A stretch of 64,000 nt of DNA from Mesocentrotus franciscanus. Lineage: Eukaryota; Echinodermata; Echinoidea; Camarodonta; Strongylocentrotidae. The stretch covers positions 37,732,672 through 37,796,671 of the forward strand of contig CP137672.1 in NCBI GenBank assembly GCA_037976565.1, read 5' to 3'. The position numbers and the translations under genes are program-made. This document shows, one piece after another, positions 1 through 11,834 of this stretch. Each line of letters begins with the position of its first letter. Within the stretch, counting starts at the first letter, position 1. The notes beneath the pieces are model-generated. The model saw only the letters and a program-made list of their open reading frames with translations. It ran no database searches and had not been told where the DNA came from.

Positions 1-1316
1 ACCTGAGTGATGATGATTATTGGTTCTTGATGTCAAATCATGCACTCACAAAAGCTGCAGCATTTGCTCAAGGGACAGCTGCTTTAGCCTTTAGGCTTCC
101 CTTCATCAGAGATAAAGGGTGTACCGGTATTCTTGTTTTAAGTTTAGGGTAAAGGTAATGGATAGTTATACAGTTTATCTCAGGTTGAAGCTAAGAATTC
201 AGTAAGTGTAGAATAGTGATTGCTATTGTCACTGGAGTACAGTGTATGAACCTCACATCATCATTCAGAATATGATTTTCACTGCTACATGGGCATCTGT
301 TGTGTGCTTTGGTCAAGTCTCGCTCTCCGGGAGACTGCATGACTGTTTCACATAATAAAGAGCCTAGCATTCTTGCAGTTACTTATGAATCTGCATACTA
401 ATTATAAGACCCAGAAGGGTGTCAAATCATGTACTTTATCACCAAGTAAACATCCTCCAGGCTCTCAACAGACTATATCAGATTTACATTTACAGAACAA
501 GTTCGGAATTTGAGGAGGGCGAGGTAGGGGCAAAACCATCATAAGATCTTGTTGGGTAGTGGTACTACTTTAAATTATTCAAATGTGCTACTTAATACTA
601 ATATTATGAGCTTGATATTATGTCTGTGGACAGAGGACATGCAATTACATATAGTGCAAACTTGAATTACGCCTTTTCAAACAAATTATAGCACAGAGAA
701 AAGTTTCAGTGTTTTACTTTGGGTATAAAAAAGGTTTTCTCATTGTGAAAATTTAAAACTACATACCGGTACATTGTAATTTTGACATTCCAGAGAATAA
801 GAAAACTCAGTAAAGAATATTGTTATTAGAATAGAAGGACGTTAATATCTTCAGATTGGTGACTCAGTGTCAAATGCAACAATGTTCTTTTCCTCATAAA
901 TTTTACAGTTTTCATTTTGATAAATTGCATAGCTATTAATTGATAGAGATGAATCCAGTGTCATTTCAAACAATGCTTTCTTTGTAGAAAGAGTTAAAGG
1001 AAGAAAAGCAATGATAATACAAATATCAAAGTGAAAGAAAGATTTTCTTTCTGGCTATCAAAAAAGAAAAATGCCCTGCTTCTAAAAATTAAAAGACACC
1101 ATACAATCTTAGGTACACAGAGTTCTGGAGTAAAGACTAGAAGTATTTGTGACCTTATGAGGTCAGGGCCGAAATGACCCCTGGGGGTATGTCCTCATGA
1201 TGTACTCAAGCATGCTAATTGTGTTTGTAAAGCTCAGAGTAATGATTATGGGTGGATAAGAGAAATAAAAGTGATTGGAGATTGGGATGGAGAGATTTAT
1301 GTATACATGTTTTTCT

Positions 1317-1320
<4 letters not shown>

Positions 1321-1353
<33 letters not shown>

Positions 1354-1640
1354 GTGGGGTGGGGTGGGTGGAGGAAGAGAGATATTGTGTGTATATGGCA
1401 GAGAGGGAGAGGGGGAGAGAGCGAGGTGGAAGGAAGGGAAGGGGAAGGATGGGAAGGGGAGGGGAGGGGAGGGGAGAGAGAGAGAGATAGAGAGAGGAAG
1501 AGAGAAAAGGAGGGAGGGAGAGTGGAAGAGGGGAAGACAGGGAGAGGAGGAAGAGAGAGGGGGAGATGGGGAAGATAAAGGGGAGAGGGAGAGATAGAGA
1601 GACGAAGACAGAGAGACGGAGACAGAGAGAAAGGGGGAGA
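1321..1640. repeat. Purine-rich (GA/GGA) microsatellite tract
   Basis: About 320 bases of almost pure purine on the plus strand begin with a perfect (GA) run and continue as GGGA/GAGA variants. The three overlapping Arg/Glu/Gly-rich open frames across it are artefacts of the repeat. Confidence 0.95.
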
Positions 1641-3201
1641 TGAAGAGGGTGAGGGTATGTTTATAGTATAGGAAAAGACAGCTGATTATTGATTCTGTAT
1701 TATGAATACAACATGAGACAATACACAGGTTCTTACAGAACAGCCCTCTGAGTTATGAGTTATGAGCTACCAGTATATGACTTTGAGTGACTAACCTATA
1801 TCATGGATTTACTAGTACATGCCTATAATCTATATAATCTGCTGAGGGCTATAATGATGTTTATTTTATTTACCGGTAGGCATATAAGATACCATCCTTC
1901 TGGCTCATACATAGCAGATATTATAATTAGCACAATTGTTAAATCACCAAACAATGAAAAACAGTAAAAGTATTTAGGGAGATAAACAACAACTAAAAGA
2001 ATAAAAAGAACATAAATAGATACAAATAAACGGGGCCTAGCTGTATATTCCCCATTGATTGCCTTTACTGTTACCACCGGGAGATTTTAAAGATAAGCTT
2101 GAGTTCTGGTAATGATAGAAAATAAATTCTCAAAGAATCCAACAAAACTTACACTGAATGTTCAAGATTACAAATAGATGACATGTGCCAAACAATTTTA
2201 ATAGAAAATGTATAGTGGCTGAATAATGAGCATAGAAAAATAAGTCGGCCTGACACCATGTGCTTTGGACAGGTCACTATGTGCAAATGAGAGTTAAGGT
2301 TTTTATTGAAGATGATTTCCAGCAAGTTTCTGTAAGTTTGTTTTTATTTTACTGGTTCAAGCAATCAATCTACTGCAGGATACACAATCCAGAATGAATT
2401 ATAGCCATGTTCTCTCAACATACGATTCCCATACCAGAGCTCAAGATTTAGCTATAAGTATGGGCAGGGGGAGAAAGGGAAGATGGTTGCTACTAGCTCT
2501 ACCCTATAAATCTGGACCCAATCAAATTAGCAACGTTTGATGAATTGTCGTTTGATGAATTGTGGTTTGTCCATTTGACATTGGGCCTTCTATAATTACT
2601 TACAAATTGTTGCTCTGCGACTGTATGGAAAGCAGGGGTGGTATTTGGAATGACAGTCCTAATTTGATTGCCAGTACACTGATAGTAATTTACTGGAAAT
2701 AATGTCATTACAGAGCTCACCAGGACAGCAGTCCCAATGGTAGAAAGAAAGAAAGAAAAAAGAGAAAGAAGGTTAAACGGCATGTAGGCTTTTGTGTTCA
2801 ATTTCAGGTTGATCTGGGTTTTACAGTCGATTGGGCCTCAGATATTCTCTAAAAATGTATAAAATGACAGGTTTAATTGTTTGTCATTTGTGCTGTAAAT
2901 GATCTGCTGAGAGCCAGAAATCGCCCACATTATTGTACAAACAGTTAAACACCCTTCTGTCTGTGAGTAAATACAAATATTGTGATGAGAGAATTGTTAT
3001 GACTTGTAAAATATAAACATATAAAACTATAAGCAAACATGATATGAGATAATGAGACTCATTAAATTTGTATGAAGGCCTCTAGAATAAATTAATGTTG
3101 GAAACTACAAGGTTATGTGTCTTTTTATTACCACAAAGGTATACAATCTACCTGTCTTTATCAATCAAGAACAATGTCTGCTGAATCATGATACAAGTTA
3201 A

Positions 3202-3728
3202 AGGTACTATGTCCCATTTGCAGGCCCAAAAAATGAAAAGGTTAAATTCCAACGGCATTTGAAAGATAATACTAATTTAGAACTTCCCTAAAAAAGGGGG
3301 CTTGAAAATGTCTTTAAGTGGGAAAATAACGACTATTAGTTGTCGAATCGACTTAAGTGCTACCAAGTCAGTAAGTAATAGTCTGATTTTCAGACCATTG
3401 TACCGAATGGTCGTACGTTTTATGCTGCGCAAAGATTCAATCAGTTTAATTTTGGCCATTACAAGAAGTGGGTTATTGATGTAGACAAATGCTCATGTAC
3501 CCTTTACAGCTCATTTTATGTATGTTATTACCAAAGAAGAAAAAACCAGTCAGTCACTCAATAGTGTCTGACAGTGAAGTCTAGCAAGTAAACGGGTTTC
3601 CTTGCATAATTTGAATATTAGGACACTGCTAACGTTTAAATTTCACAGATAGGACATACATGACGTATTCATAATTCCTGCAAAGTTCTACAGAATTTGA
3701 TGTTGGCTGCAAAAGGGACATAGTATCT
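3202..3728 (-). mobile_element. TTAA-flanked MITE, family A, copy 1
   Basis: A 527-bp non-autonomous element. Both ends carry an inverted repeat of form AGRTACTATGTCCC followed by TTTGCAG, and TTAA lies directly outside each end (3198-3201 and 3729-3732), as in piggyBac- or Kolobok-type insertion. It is inverted relative to two other copies at 17185-17718 and 33018-33548, and similarity runs the whole length. No transposase is encoded. Confidence 0.88.
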
Positions 3729-4018
3729 TTAATGCCCTTCTGGTTCACAGCATATGAGTACACATAATACCCATTGGTGGTATCGTTATATCTGCAATAT
3801 AATGTAGCCACATGCACGGTCATAAAGATTTGACTGCTATGTATATTGTTCCTCTAACTGTAGCTTTATAGCAATCAGTAGTATCTATATGACTTTACCA
3901 AATATGACTTCACCAAATTCTAAAATCAGCATACTACTTATCCCCTTCTTCTATCTCCTTCCCTCTCTGTTTTACATCTTCACACCCTCCCTCTCCCTTT
4001 CCACCGGCCTTTCTCTCT

Positions 4019-4142
4019 ACCACTAACTCAGCTCCTATCTCTTTCTCTCTACCACTAACTCAGCTCCTATCTCTTTCTCTCTACCACTAACTCAGCTCCT
4101 ATCTCTTTCTCTCTACCACTAACTCAGCTCCTATCTCTTTCT
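4019..4142. repeat. 32-bp tandem repeat, about 4 copies
   Basis: Four nearly identical 32-bp units starting with ACCACTAACTCAGCTCC lie inside a pyrimidine-rich tract (about 3945-4145). The near-perfect identity suggests recent expansion. Confidence 0.92.
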
Positions 4143-4699
4143 ATCTTTCAATATTCATAAACGAGTAGCTGTGTCACTGTAATCTTCATGAATAGATGAG
4201 CTCTCCAAAGACGTATGCACGATCATGATTCGGGGAAACGCAGGAAGCATGCAATTATCATACTCTTACAAACCATTGCATATATTCAGCTCATGGCAGC
4301 GGCACGATAGAACTTAAAAACCTACTTCATAAACCTGCGATGTTCTGTAAGAAACAAGTTGCCGTTAGGGAATCTGAAAGAACTCGGCTTAAGATCTGCA
4401 AGCTTGACAATACTGATGACGCAATTTCCTCGCTCCTGCAGGCATTGGATGCTCGAATGCCATTACCATAGCATGGGATGTAGCACTCCAGGGAACTTAT
4501 TGACTTTATACCGAGAGACTTAATAGTCATCTGTGGATGAATATCTCAGCATAGCTTTGTCAAGGATTGAAATAATGGCAATATGATCCATTTGAAAAGA
4601 AAAGCAAGATTTCTTTTTAATGCTTGATGATAGCTAGCAGGGCATTAACTCTGTTTCTAAGTGCTTTACATTGTAATTATAGTTACCCTAGACTCAATT

Positions 4700-7600
4700 T
4701 AGTGTGGTACGGTATGTCACTGAAACAGCTCCCGTAGGACTTTTGTGCCAAAATTGATTTTTTGGCATTTTTGGATTCATTGGGGTCCAAGCTATGAGAA
4801 ATTGATGGGGTTCAAATTTTCCTGACCCTCACCCCTCTCTGGGGGTAGTTTCCTATCATGGGACCCCCTAGAATTGGGTGTATCATTAATCTAATGACTG
4901 GTTTCACAAAACTTGAGTTGTTTTCTAGAACTGTGATTATCCCTCAACAGCGAGAAAGGTAATTTGAAGACTTTCAGTTGGATAAACCCTCCAAACAACC
5001 CATCCCCACCCCTACCCCACCCCCTGCAACTAGGTCCTTATTGTTGTCTCAATCATCTTCCGTTAGCACGCCTACAAACACTCGTCGATCAGGGGACTGG
5101 GAGGGCTACTTGTCATCACTAGAAGACCTCACCAAGTACTTTTTTGCTCGTGATCTCCTGAACTATGCTCGCCTGATGCCAGTCCATCTCGCTCAAATGA
5201 ATGCCCTAGAAGAGGATGATCCAGAAACATGGAATGCCCTCAAGTCTGGAGACTTTGTGGTGGCAAAGTCAGAGATACCCTTTTCTCTTCTCTTCACTGA
5301 TCAGGCTCTAGAGCAAGAAATCAAGAAACTAAAGGGGAATGGTGGGATGATTGGACTCACAAGAAATGAAGCCGCTCTGGACCGACTAGTCACTACCACA
5401 CCTAATACCTTGCTGCTCTGGTAAATCATTACCTCAATGACTTCCCCAAAGCTACTGGAGCTTCATTGAGGAAGGAGCATCATCAGCTCTCAGGAGACAT
5501 TGCAGTGAGGTCAAAGAAGAATGCTCTGAAACTACGCCACCTAATCGAGCTGCACTGCGGAGAAAATCCTTTCAAGGAGAAGACACAATTGAAGAGTCTG
5601 GTTTCATCGGCACTTGTGTCAAATGAGGCGAAAAGTGACATTCTCCACTTTGCAGAAAAGGGCCAGAAGCGCTTTGAGGAGTTTGTATCTGATCGTTCGC
5701 TTTCATCATCAACCCTCTCGGTGTGGGACAAAATGAAGAAACTGAAGCTGAAATCCTTTTCGAACTGGATGGAGAAAAGGAAAGTGCGTGTTGGAGACAA
5801 GGTCATCAAGTTGCGGGAGGAACGTGAATTGCTGGGAAGATTACTTATCATTCAAGGCAGCCGCCCAAGCTTAGATCCTAAACTTGCGGAAACAATAGGT
5901 GAATATGAAATGTCAGTGGTTCCCGTTCACTCTGTCACTCTGTGCTGTCGATGGTTCTTTGTACATCCCAACAGACAAAGCAAGTCTGATGCATGCAGTT
6001 GAAGATGTAAAGGCAGAACATACCGATGCTGTAAAACAGCCTGACGTCGTGGAGGATAATCATTTAACTTCCCACAGGTTGAAATGATGCAGGAACAGGT
6101 TCCGGTTACCATAGAACATGAGATAACGCAGGTTCCTTCTGGAACAGCCCAACAACCTAACCTCTTGCATGATCTTCCTGTCAAGGTGCTGATAATTGAC
6201 GTCATGGGTGTACTACAAGGCATGAAAAAGACACCTGCCATGCAAAAGATGTCAGACCTGCAGAATGCATTCAACAGGCGCATCGAAGGGATGATGGCTA
6301 GCTATGATGAAGGTCGAGTTGTGTTTGATCGATATATGGAAGAACAAGACTCGACAAAAGAGGGCAACTACATCAGTAGAATACGAGATACACCCAGAAA
6401 TGAAGCTCATAATGTCCATCAAGGAGCTTCTATCTTCATCGTCAACAAAGAAAAAGCTGACGTGCCTGTTAGGTCAGGGGCTGCTTGATAACTTTTCACA
6501 GAACACGGACAGCCCTTTCAAGCTAGTGGTTGTGTATGATACCTTCATCAAGGGACATGATTTTGAGGAGGCGCACACACATGAAGAGGCTGATACCCTG
6601 ATTCCTAATCAAGTCCTTGCCTCTACTGCTAGTGGTGCCTTGCGAGAAATTACTGTCTGGTCCCCTGACACTGATGTCCTCCTTCTCTTAATTCATCTAG
6701 CATATTGTGGAAACAATGCAGTGCCCACTTCTCTACAATTTTCTACAGGCAAGGGTACAAAGAAACGAGAAATAGATGTGCTGGAGCGGGTTCAAGTCAT
6801 TGGACATAAAAAATGTCAAGGCCTCCTTGGACTTCATAATTTTTTCTGGTGCTGACTGGAGAGGAAAGTTTGTTGGGATATCCAAGAAGACATGGATCAA
6901 TGCCTACTTAAAGCTTGATGATGATGATCCTGCCATTATCTGCTTCAAAGAACTGGGCGAGGGTTCCATTCCAACTGAGCTTAGCAATGGAGAGCTTCCA
7001 ACACAGGTGAAGGCACTAGAGCATTTCATATGTCGTGTTAACTGTTCATCAGGTCCAACAACCCTACCATCGCTCAGATGGAAACTGTTCCGATCAAAGA
7101 ACCTGGAAGGTGAGATGTTACCTCCAACTCGTGCCGCATTACTACCTCACATCCTCCGTGCCAATTACATCACGATGAGAGATAAATCATACCCAGTGAT
7201 TTCTCCTATCGAAGAGAATGGATGGTATTCAAAGAATCGAGGATGTCTTCCAGTCAAGTGTCTTGCGCTGCCTGCACCACGGGCAGTACTTGAACTCATC
7301 AAATGTGGCTGCAAAGCAGGATGCAAGGGACGATGTAGCTGCTCCAAGAACGATTTGCCCTGCACTCCTCTCTGCAAATGCTATGGTGGAGACTGCGAAA
7401 AACGGACAAGGGAGGATGCTCCAGATAGTGACAGCGATTGACTTTTACTGGAAGTCTGATGAACCTTTCCTGTTGTCGTGGTAGCCACGAAGTAGGTGGT
7501 TACCCCTTTCCCGATTTGTTTAATGTTTTGTTTATAACTGGAATTTTTTTCCAAATATTTCTTTGATTTAGATAAAAATTGTGTTATGTACAAGTATTTT

Positions 7601-8329
7601 GGAACAAAATAGCTCAACTTGTTTCTGTTTTTTTTCGGGGGGAGGGGAGGGGACCATATCAACAAAACAAAATGCACATTTTCGTATTATTTTGCATTTG
7701 AAAAAAATATTACATATATAATTTGTCAACTTTCTGATTGACTGATGCAATTACAGTGCCTAGAAGTTGATATTTGAGAATTTTGTTATATTATCATCTG
7801 AAGGTGTTTGGCACCATCTGGTGTTTACGTAAGTTATTCATTTGATAAAATACTAAAATAGGGTTGATTTTTATATTAACAGCCTAAAAATAACAGTGTT
7901 AATGACATGTGATATGTTTCGCAATTATTCTACTGTATAATAACACACAATGATGCCATTTCCACTTATTATTTCAAAATTGTAGCCCAAAAGAAAGAAG
8001 AAGGGCACAATTTTATGTAATATTTCCCCGTTTTTCACGTTTTATGACGCAATATCATTGAAAATGAATCCTTTTATACGGTACCTCAAACAACTTCACA
8101 GTGTAATTGGCGAAAAAATATATGAATTAGGGTGGAAGACGCCGAATTTCCCTATTGCGCTTTATATAAGCCATTTTGGCGCTCAAAATGGACCCCCAGG
8201 AAGTGAAGGAGGGGTCTGAAAATTCGAACCCCATCATTTTTGGCCAATTGGGACCCTTTTGAAGCCAAAACAGCAGAAAAATCAATTTTGGCAAACAAAT
8301 CCTACGGGATTACATACCATACCGCACTA
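4700..8329 (+). mobile_element. 3.6-kb inverted-repeat-bounded element carrying the CXC/PIN-like frame
   Basis: The segment about 4701-4870 recurs as an imperfect reverse complement at about 8170-8328. Shared landmarks, outside to inside, are AGTGYGGTAYGGTATGT, CCCGTAGGA, TGCCAAAATTGATTTTT, GGGTCC, TGATGGGGTTC and a C-rich block. These arms enclose the decayed reading frame at 4978-7441, its AT-rich tail and nothing else recognisable. I infer a DNA transposon with terminal inverted repeats of about 150 bp. A target duplication is not clear; a 3-bp ATT at both outer edges is possible. The alternative is a gene that happens to sit between two inverted copies of a MITE. Confidence 0.65.
4978..7441 (+). 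pseudogene. Broken PIN/FEN1-like nuclease plus C-terminal CXC-domain protein
   Basis: An intronless coding region of roughly 800 residues is split over three frames. I infer five breaks: near 5411, 5935, 6078, 6345 and 6840 (the last in a T run). Reading across them gives one continuous protein-like sequence. It belongs to a multi-copy, uncharacterised family that I recall from invertebrate genomes, annotated only as Tesmin/TSO1-like CXC proteins. Visible motifs are VLIIDVMGVLQ (about 6185), HEEADTLI (about 6577) and WSPDTDVLLLL (about 6658), an acidic set resembling FEN1/XPG or PIN-type nucleases. They are followed by LLGLHNF, SGADW, GKFVGISKKTW and LPPTRAALLPH-type blocks. A cysteine-rich CXC zinc domain (about 7297-7410) ends the protein. 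The first block (4978-5424) has no clear ATG, so the true start may be missing. It lies between inverted repeats and is probably the element's own gene. Some breaks could be assembly errors. Confidence 0.75.
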
Positions 8330-8466
8330 ATTGCTAATCTGCACAATATAGTGTGCACATGCCGCTCCCTTGCTAGTATTCCAGCCAGGCGCCATTTTAC
8401 AAGCGCACATGCGCCAATCCAACCACATTAACGTTCGCATCCTCCAGGGTACTATATCCAATTAAC

Positions 8467-8633
8467 ACCTGGGTGGAGAGTAGCAAATGTAGATTAATGC
8501 TTTGCCAAATCCTGCAATTAAAAATAAGAAAGTTATAAATTTTTCATTTGAATTGCTCAAACTTTCTCTGACATTTTCCTCTCATTTTTCTGCTTCTAAT
8601 AAGACCAACTCAATTTCAAGGTGGACTTCCCCT
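8467..8633 (-). mobile_element. Partial TTAA-type repeat, family C end
   Basis: The right end reads GGTGGACTTCCCCT and is followed by TTAA (8634-8637). Its complement, TTAA-AGGGGAAGTCCACC, begins the repeat at 43259. Both copies also share an 'AATAAGAAAGTTAT' block. The opposite end is not recognisable, so this is a truncated or decayed copy. Confidence 0.5.
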
Positions 8634-9091
8634 TTAATGTTCTACTGACTCACAGTGCCAATACTACTGAGACAGAAGGATATCAACTCCGTGTTGAATT
8701 ATATGGGAGAAAGCCCTTTAGCTCTCAGAAGACAACGTTGCCTGTTTAGACAAAATGGTGTTTATTCTGTGTTTAATAATAACAATAATGCCTTCTTAGC
8801 TGTAAGTAGACAACTATCAATTATCATAGTTCTAAGAATGAAATATTTTGAGTGAAACCTTGACACAATCAATGCCTGTAAGCATGGATGTAGACTCATT
8901 ATACTCTCTGTTCTGAAGGAGTCACATCCCATTGAAGATTCTTTGAATAATAGATTAAATCGGCAGCTCTCTTTAGCCATTACTCATCTCCTTGACTCCT
9001 TGACTGACTCCTAGCTCAGCCAAGAACTAGAGGATCATACAACATTCAAGGATTGGAGATGATTGTCTTACAAAGCTTCTGCCTACTCATA

Positions 9092-9452
9092 AGGTGTGTT
9101 TTCATCAGCTCGAGATTGCCAAATAGCCCGCTATTTCTGATTTGGGAAATAAGTTACAAATCGCGTCTTCATCAGCTCGAGGTTCATGAATCTTGAGCTT
9201 GAGAAATTAGCTCGAGATATTTTGCTGAGCGTTCGTGCATAGTGCGAGTCCTCGGGCTGGTGAAGACACACCGGACAAATAGCGGGATATTTTGCAAACT
9301 AGCCCAAGATATCTTGGGATGACTATCTCGACCAAATATCCCGCTAATTGCAACTGCGGGCTGATGAAGACGCAAATTAGCTGGATAATTTGCGATCGGG
9401 ATAGTTAAAATAGCGGGTTATTTGGCAATCTCGAGCTGATGAAGACAGGCCT
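9092..9452. mobile_element. 361-bp MITE with about 45-bp terminal inverted repeats
   Basis: The ends match as inverted repeats: AGG(Y)STGTYTTCATCAGCTC, then GAGATTGCCAAATA and CCGCTATTT. ATA occurs on both outer sides (9089-9091 and 9453-9455), a possible 3-bp target duplication as in PIF/Harbinger. Internally the CTTCATCAGCTCGAG motif recurs inverted (about 9167-9183 and 9361-9374), so the whole element folds into nested hairpins. Confidence 0.75.
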
Positions 9453-10138
9453 ATAGACTCAATTTTAGGGTGCTCTTGAATAAAACAAATGGCTGTCTAA
9501 GTACGTGCATGTGTGTGTGTGTGTGTGTTGTTGACAGTAACTACATGATTATAACAATTTATACAAACCACAAATTATCCTCTATTGTCTGCTGGAAAAG
9601 AGTTGGAAAAGAGTATAAGCCCGATGTCTTAGGTGCAATCATAAGCAAGTTTTACATGTCAGTTTTCATTTGCAAAGTTTTAATGTTAATTGATTTGATG
9701 TAATTTGTAATGCAATTTCTGTTTCCTTTACTTATCAACTATTTTCCTTCTAAACCGCTTAGAGGCATTTTGCAATTTGCAGTATAGAAATATCTTATTA
9801 TTATTTATTATTATTTTGAGCATGATGAGATGCATCTTTTCATACTAGGCATGGTATAGGGTGTATATGTATGTTACATGTAAATAAAGCAAAAGACAAG
9901 TAACACTGAACAATAATTCATACCATCATTTGTACTGTCCAAATTAGTTTATTTTAATTATGCTACCGGTACTCCATCAGTTCACAAGAGTTACAAGACC
10001 ATACCAGGGATTCGTTAATCTGAAAATGAAATACTTTCATGCTCATCTAAACATGACATGTTCATGTTTTCCATAGGTTCATTCCTTCATGATAAGCTTT
10101 TACAAATTGTTTACTATACATGTACAGGCAAATATTTA

Positions 10139-10250
10139 ACCAGTAAGTCCCTCGGAGAGGACGTAAAGCTGCCGGTCCCCTAGTTGCTTACTTACAGGCA
10201 TATACACATGCTTTCTTAGCAGTCAGGTAAAACAAACAAACAAACAAACA
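10139..10250 (+). mobile_element. SINE 3' end fragment
   Basis: This has the 3' part of the tRNA-derived SINE seen complete at 53240-53431: a CCTCGGAGAGGAC block, GTTGCTTACTTACA, GCTTTCTTAGCAGTCAGGTA and a (CAAA)n tail. The tRNA-like head is absent, as expected for 5' truncation. Confidence 0.65.
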
Positions 10251-10469
10251 TTTGATAATCTAGAGACAGAAAGTGAAAGCAAATTCAAAGCTTCATTCTA
10301 ATAATATTTTATTCTTCAGTATGTTCTCCTATCATCGCTGAGTTATTAGGAAGAAATGATTACTTCTGTGTGGTAGTTATATTATACAACCTTACCAGTA
10401 TGTTCTTTATTTTCTAGTAGAGGCAGTGCATATGCATGTTTGGAGCCAAGAAAGCTATACTTTAACAAA

Positions 10470-10732
10470 GAGTTCACGCCCATCTGGCTCTGAGCAGATG
10501 ATATATCCTCATCAAGTGAGGCCCTAGGGATGTATCAAAGAAGAACAGACTGTCTATTTGGAGCCAGAAGGGCGTTAGTGATCATGAGTTAACGCCCTTC
10601 TGGCTCTGAACAGGTGATATTTCCTTGTTAAGTGAGGCCCTAGGGATGTATCCAACAAGAACAGATAGTCGATTTGGAGCCAGAAGGGCGTTAGTGATCA
10701 TGAGTTCACGCCCATCTGGCTCCAAACACACA
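10470..10732. repeat. About 116-bp tandem repeat with inverted 'GGCTC' motifs
   Basis: Just over two units begin at 10470, 10585 and 10702 with GAGTTMACGCCC. Each unit starts with ACGCCCWTCTGGCTC and ends with GGAGCCAGAAGGGCGTTA, its reverse complement, so each unit can form a hairpin. The same motif is scattered across the window and is related to part of the 61-bp satellite. Confidence 0.85.
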
Positions 10733-11180
10733 ATATAATGAATACAAGAGTTGGAGGTTGACGTTTAATTTTCATCTGCACCTACCCACATCACTTTTCT
10801 TTTATTTGCATGAAGAATCTTGGCAATGACACGTTTTTGTATTCAGAAAGACATGTGCTTGGATAAACATGGTCACTGGCTATTAAAAAAAAAACAATGC
10901 TTTCTATTTTTCTTGGTTTCTGGGTAACCACAAACCTTGTATGAAGCAATGCATCATTTTGGGCCTCAACTATACAGTTCCTTTGTCTACAGGTACCTGT
11001 ACAATGCATTTGGAAAATACAATATTCAGTCCATATGTCATCTGCATTGTAAACACTGACAGACAATGATTTCTCATCATTTCTTTTTCATTTCAATACA
11101 AAACCAAAAAAACAAATTAAACAATTGCGACCAATTGGCGTTCACACTCTTCTGCCAGGCTGAACTGTGTAGTTTGTATA

Positions 11181-11834
11181 CAGTGTGAGTCAAAAAAAAG
11201 ATTACACCTAGAAAATTGCTAATTGTTTTATAAGTCATCTGTGAACAGTAAATTAGTATACATCCTATGAAAGAGTGTTTTATCCCAAATCATTTAGTAT
11301 CATTTTTGTGTGGTATGTGTTCACGCTTAGATGAACAGGAGGCATTGTTTGCCAGAGTGCAAAAATCGACTTGTGCCAAAGTTGCTTATGTGATGTTTAA
11401 ATAAAACAATTGGGATTTGGGTATTAATTCCGTCATTGCAGATCCAAATAACATCCCTAACAAAATTAATCATGCATGATGCCACACATATCAAATATTA
11501 AGGAACATTTGTGCGCACACGTGTGTGTGACTTTGCTTGTGCAAAAAGCATATGCAATGCATCTCATTTGATACATTCAATTCATTGTCTCACTTTAATC
11601 CCAACATATCACATACTGTAGGCATCACTTTGGCGCAAGTCGATTTTTGCACTCTCGCAAACAATGCCACCTGTTCATCCAAGCGTGAACACATACCTGT
11701 ACCACACAAAAATTATACCAAATGATTTGGGATAAAACGCTCTTGCATAAGATGTATAAAAATTTACTGGTCATAGATGATTTTTTTAATAATTAGCAAT
11801 TTTCTAGGTGTAAACCTTTTTTTGACTCACACGG
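11181..11834. mobile_element. Tc1/mariner-like element with about 250-bp inverted arms
   Basis: The left arm (11181 to about 11430) starts CAGTGTGAGTCAAAAAAA. It recurs as an imperfect reverse complement ending TTTGACTCACACGG at 11834. TA lies immediately outside each end (11179-11180 and 11835-11836), the mariner-type target duplication. The centre (about 11430-11585) has no transposase. The arms differ by substitutions, so the copy is old. Confidence 0.82.

Larger units (their letters stand above)
1..4699. other. Gene-free left flank
   Basis: I see no supportable gene here. Open frames are short, lack splice-compatible partners and have no recognisable family. The stretch is AT-rich and holds a purine microsatellite, one TTAA-flanked MITE and a 32-bp tandem repeat, listed separately. 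Isolated copies of a short motif like AGAGCCAGAAGGG or its complement occur near 410 and 3737. A reading frame at about 4270-4470 looks faintly protein-like but matches nothing I know. Confidence 0.6.

Noticed and set aside
1252..1597. Three overlapping Arg/Glu/Gly-rich open frames
   Set aside because: They are translations of the GA microsatellite; composition is wholly explained by the repeat.
4270..4475. Protein-like reading frames just left of the CXC element
   Set aside because: Frames are short, compete on both strands and resemble no family I can name.
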